This document shows, piece by piece, positions 63,197 through 64,000 of a DNA stretch of 64,000 nt. The notes beneath the pieces were generated by a model. That model did no database searches, was not told the DNA's origin, and was given only the letters and a program-made list of their open reading frames with translations. Made by a program: the position numbers and the translations under genes. The number at the start of each line of letters is the position of its first letter. Position 1 is the stretch's first letter. This DNA is from Flavobacteriaceae bacterium (GTDB lineage: Bacteria > Bacteroidota > Bacteroidia > Flavobacteriales > Flavobacteriaceae), in contig CP031964.1 in assembly GCA_003443635.1 (NCBI GenBank), positions 3,132,321-3,196,320 on the forward strand, given 5' to 3'.

Positions 63197-63204
63197 GTAG
63201 TTTT
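63197..63204 (+). promoter_or_regulatory. -7 promoter element for the HTH gene
   Basis: TAGTTTTG matches TAnnTTTG, 26 bases before the ATG at 63231. ATGTCA repeats (from about 63147) lie just upstream. Confidence 0.4.
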
Positions 63205-63230
63205 GTCAAAAAAATAAACTAAAATTAATT

Positions 63231-63794
63231 ATGAACGAAATCGGAAAAAAAATTAGAGATATAAGAAAGAAAAAAGGATTATCTCAAGAAGAGTTAGCTG
63301 AATCTGCAAAAGTGAATTTAAGAACAATTCAGCGAATTGAAAATAATGACAGTGAACCTCGTGGAAAAACTCTGAATTTAATTTGTGAAGTTCTTGACAT
63401 AAATGCAGAAAACATTCTAGGTTATGGAAAACAAGAGGACAAAAGTTATCTAATAATCTTTCATCTTTCAGTAATAGTATTTTTAGCAATTCCAGTTGGA
63501 AACATAATTCTTCCTTTGATTTTATGGGTTAACAAAAAAGACAAAGTAATCGGATTAAAAGAAATTGGAGCAAATCTTTTAAATTTTCAAATAATCTGGT
63601 CAATATTAGCTTTTATTTCAATAAGTACTTTTGCGTTGTTTAAAATAATGCATTATGGAACTTATAAAATTCTGTTTTATGTGTTTATTGGACTTTACAC
63701 TTTGAATATAATATTACCGATATTGTTTGCTATTAAAACCAATAAAGGAAAAACTGAAAAACTTTACCCAAGTATAATAAAACTGATAAAATAA
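63231..63794 (+). CDS. XRE-type HTH regulator with DUF4870-like membrane domain
   Basis: 187 residues. N-terminal helix-turn-helix (IGKKIRDIRKKKGLSQEELAESAKVNLRTIQRIENNDSEPRGKTL), then a membrane domain with four helices (about 72-92, 105-125, 130-150, 155-180) including IPVGNIILPLILWVNKKDK, typical of DUF4870. A membrane-tethered transcription factor; targets unknown. The gene is bracketed by CCGTTGTGAACAA (about 63113) and GACAACACTGTATA (about 63800), similar to the lipoprotein gene at 59750. Confidence 0.85.
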   Translation: MNEIGKKIRDIRKKKGLSQEELAESAKVNLRTIQRIENNDSEPRGKTLNLICEVLDINAENILGYGKQEDKSYLIIFHLSVIVFLAIPVGNIILPLILWVNKKDKVIGLKEIGANLLNFQIIWSILAFISISTFALFKIMHYGTYKILFYVFIGLYTLNIILPILFAIKTNKGKTEKLYPSIIKLIK

Positions 63795-63828
63795 CTAGTG
63801 ACAACACTGTATATAATTTATCACTAGT
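63794..63828. terminator. Inverted repeat between convergent genes
   Basis: ACTAGTGA (63794-63801) pairs with TCACTAGT (63821-63828), loop of 19 bases that contains the boundary motif ACAACACTGTATA. There is no strong T-run, so terminator function is tentative. Confidence 0.35.
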
Positions 63829-64000
63829 GTTCTTTAATTTCCAAAAAATGTTTCTCTTTAATTACCTGATCTACAGGTATATTTTCAATTTTACATTTTA
63901 ACCAGGAGAGAATATCTAAATACAAAAATGCACGTCTTTCGTAAGGATCTTCTTCATAAGGCTTTAGTTTTTCGTATAGACTTGCGAATTGTTTTTTTAA
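63824..64000 (-). CDS. C-terminus of an unidentified protein (5' truncated by window edge)
   Basis: 58 residues are visible, starting inside the gene at base 64000 and ending at a TAG at 63824-63826. The sequence (KKQFASLYEKLKPYEEDPYERRAFLYLDILSWLK, ending VIKEKHFLEIKEH) is helical, with FLYLDILSWL hydrophobic. No family assigned from this fragment. Its stop lies within an 8-base inverted repeat ACTAGTGA/TCACTAGT (63794-63801, 63821-63828) shared with the convergent HTH gene. Confidence 0.6.
   Translation of the reverse strand, partial: LKKQFASLYEKLKPYEEDPYERRAFLYLDILSWLKCKIENIPVDQVIKEKHFLEIKEH

Noticed and set aside
1-64000. CRISPR array, prophage or complete insertion sequence
   Set aside because: No regularly spaced direct repeats of 25-40 bases, no phage structural or integrase genes and no intact transposase were seen.

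Overview
The window is chromosomal DNA from a low-GC member of the Bacteroidota, most likely a marine-type Flavobacteriaceae. This rests on AT-rich codon use, absence of Shine-Dalgarno-like leaders, TAnnTTTG -7 boxes ahead of several genes, and family content typical of that group (DUF4286, HTTM protein, TPR-CHAT with ECF sigma, TlpA-like proteins, OlsF-like acyltransferase, LytS/LytTR pair). The species cannot be fixed from the sequence.

Layout. 1-3200: end of a CBS-domain gene, then membrane, zinc-ribbon, arginase-family and DinB-like genes facing a divergent ssb. 3232-8115: ECF sigma factor and membrane TPR protein (minus strand) divergent from a lipoprotein and a secreted TPR-CHAT protease-like protein. 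8224-13958: a peptide-export island with a C39-like/VKOR/thioredoxin fusion, a peptidase-containing ABC exporter, a six-cysteine double-glycine-leader peptide and an HlyD adaptor. 13964-35349: mainly housekeeping (tex, metG, LD-carboxypeptidase, yraN, mfd, fbp, lysC, ornithine-lipid-type acyltransferase) with several accessory enzymes. 35346-37304: an arsenic-type operon without a pump. 37421-41488: small stress and envelope proteins, a LuxR-type regulator, a dehydrogenase and a cupin. 41503-52370: housekeeping (mgtE, rsmA, serS, ribF, pth, L25, prs, tRNA-Leu). 52477-64000: accessory DNA with three of the window's four beta-lactamase-fold serine hydrolases, a LytS/LytTR pair, RDD, lipoprotein and HTH genes in what look like single-gene modules, a SulP transporter, and decayed gene fragments.

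Most notable. The island at 8224-13958 reads as one pathway. A precursor with a 22-residue GG leader and a Cys-rich core is cleaved and exported by the C39-ABC protein with the HlyD adaptor, while the VKOR-thioredoxin fusion probably forms its disulfides. That fusion also carries an N-terminal C39-fold domain without recognisable catalytic residues. The adjacent sigma/TPR/lipoprotein/CHAT block may be a separate envelope-signalling module. A second theme is a family of short dispersed repeats (CGTCATTsCGA ends): one nearly intact copy and five relics. One relic lies in frame inside metG and another supplies the start region of the HEAT-repeat gene. A third is a recurring boundary motif around single genes between 57 and 64 kb, suggestive of cassette-like mobility.
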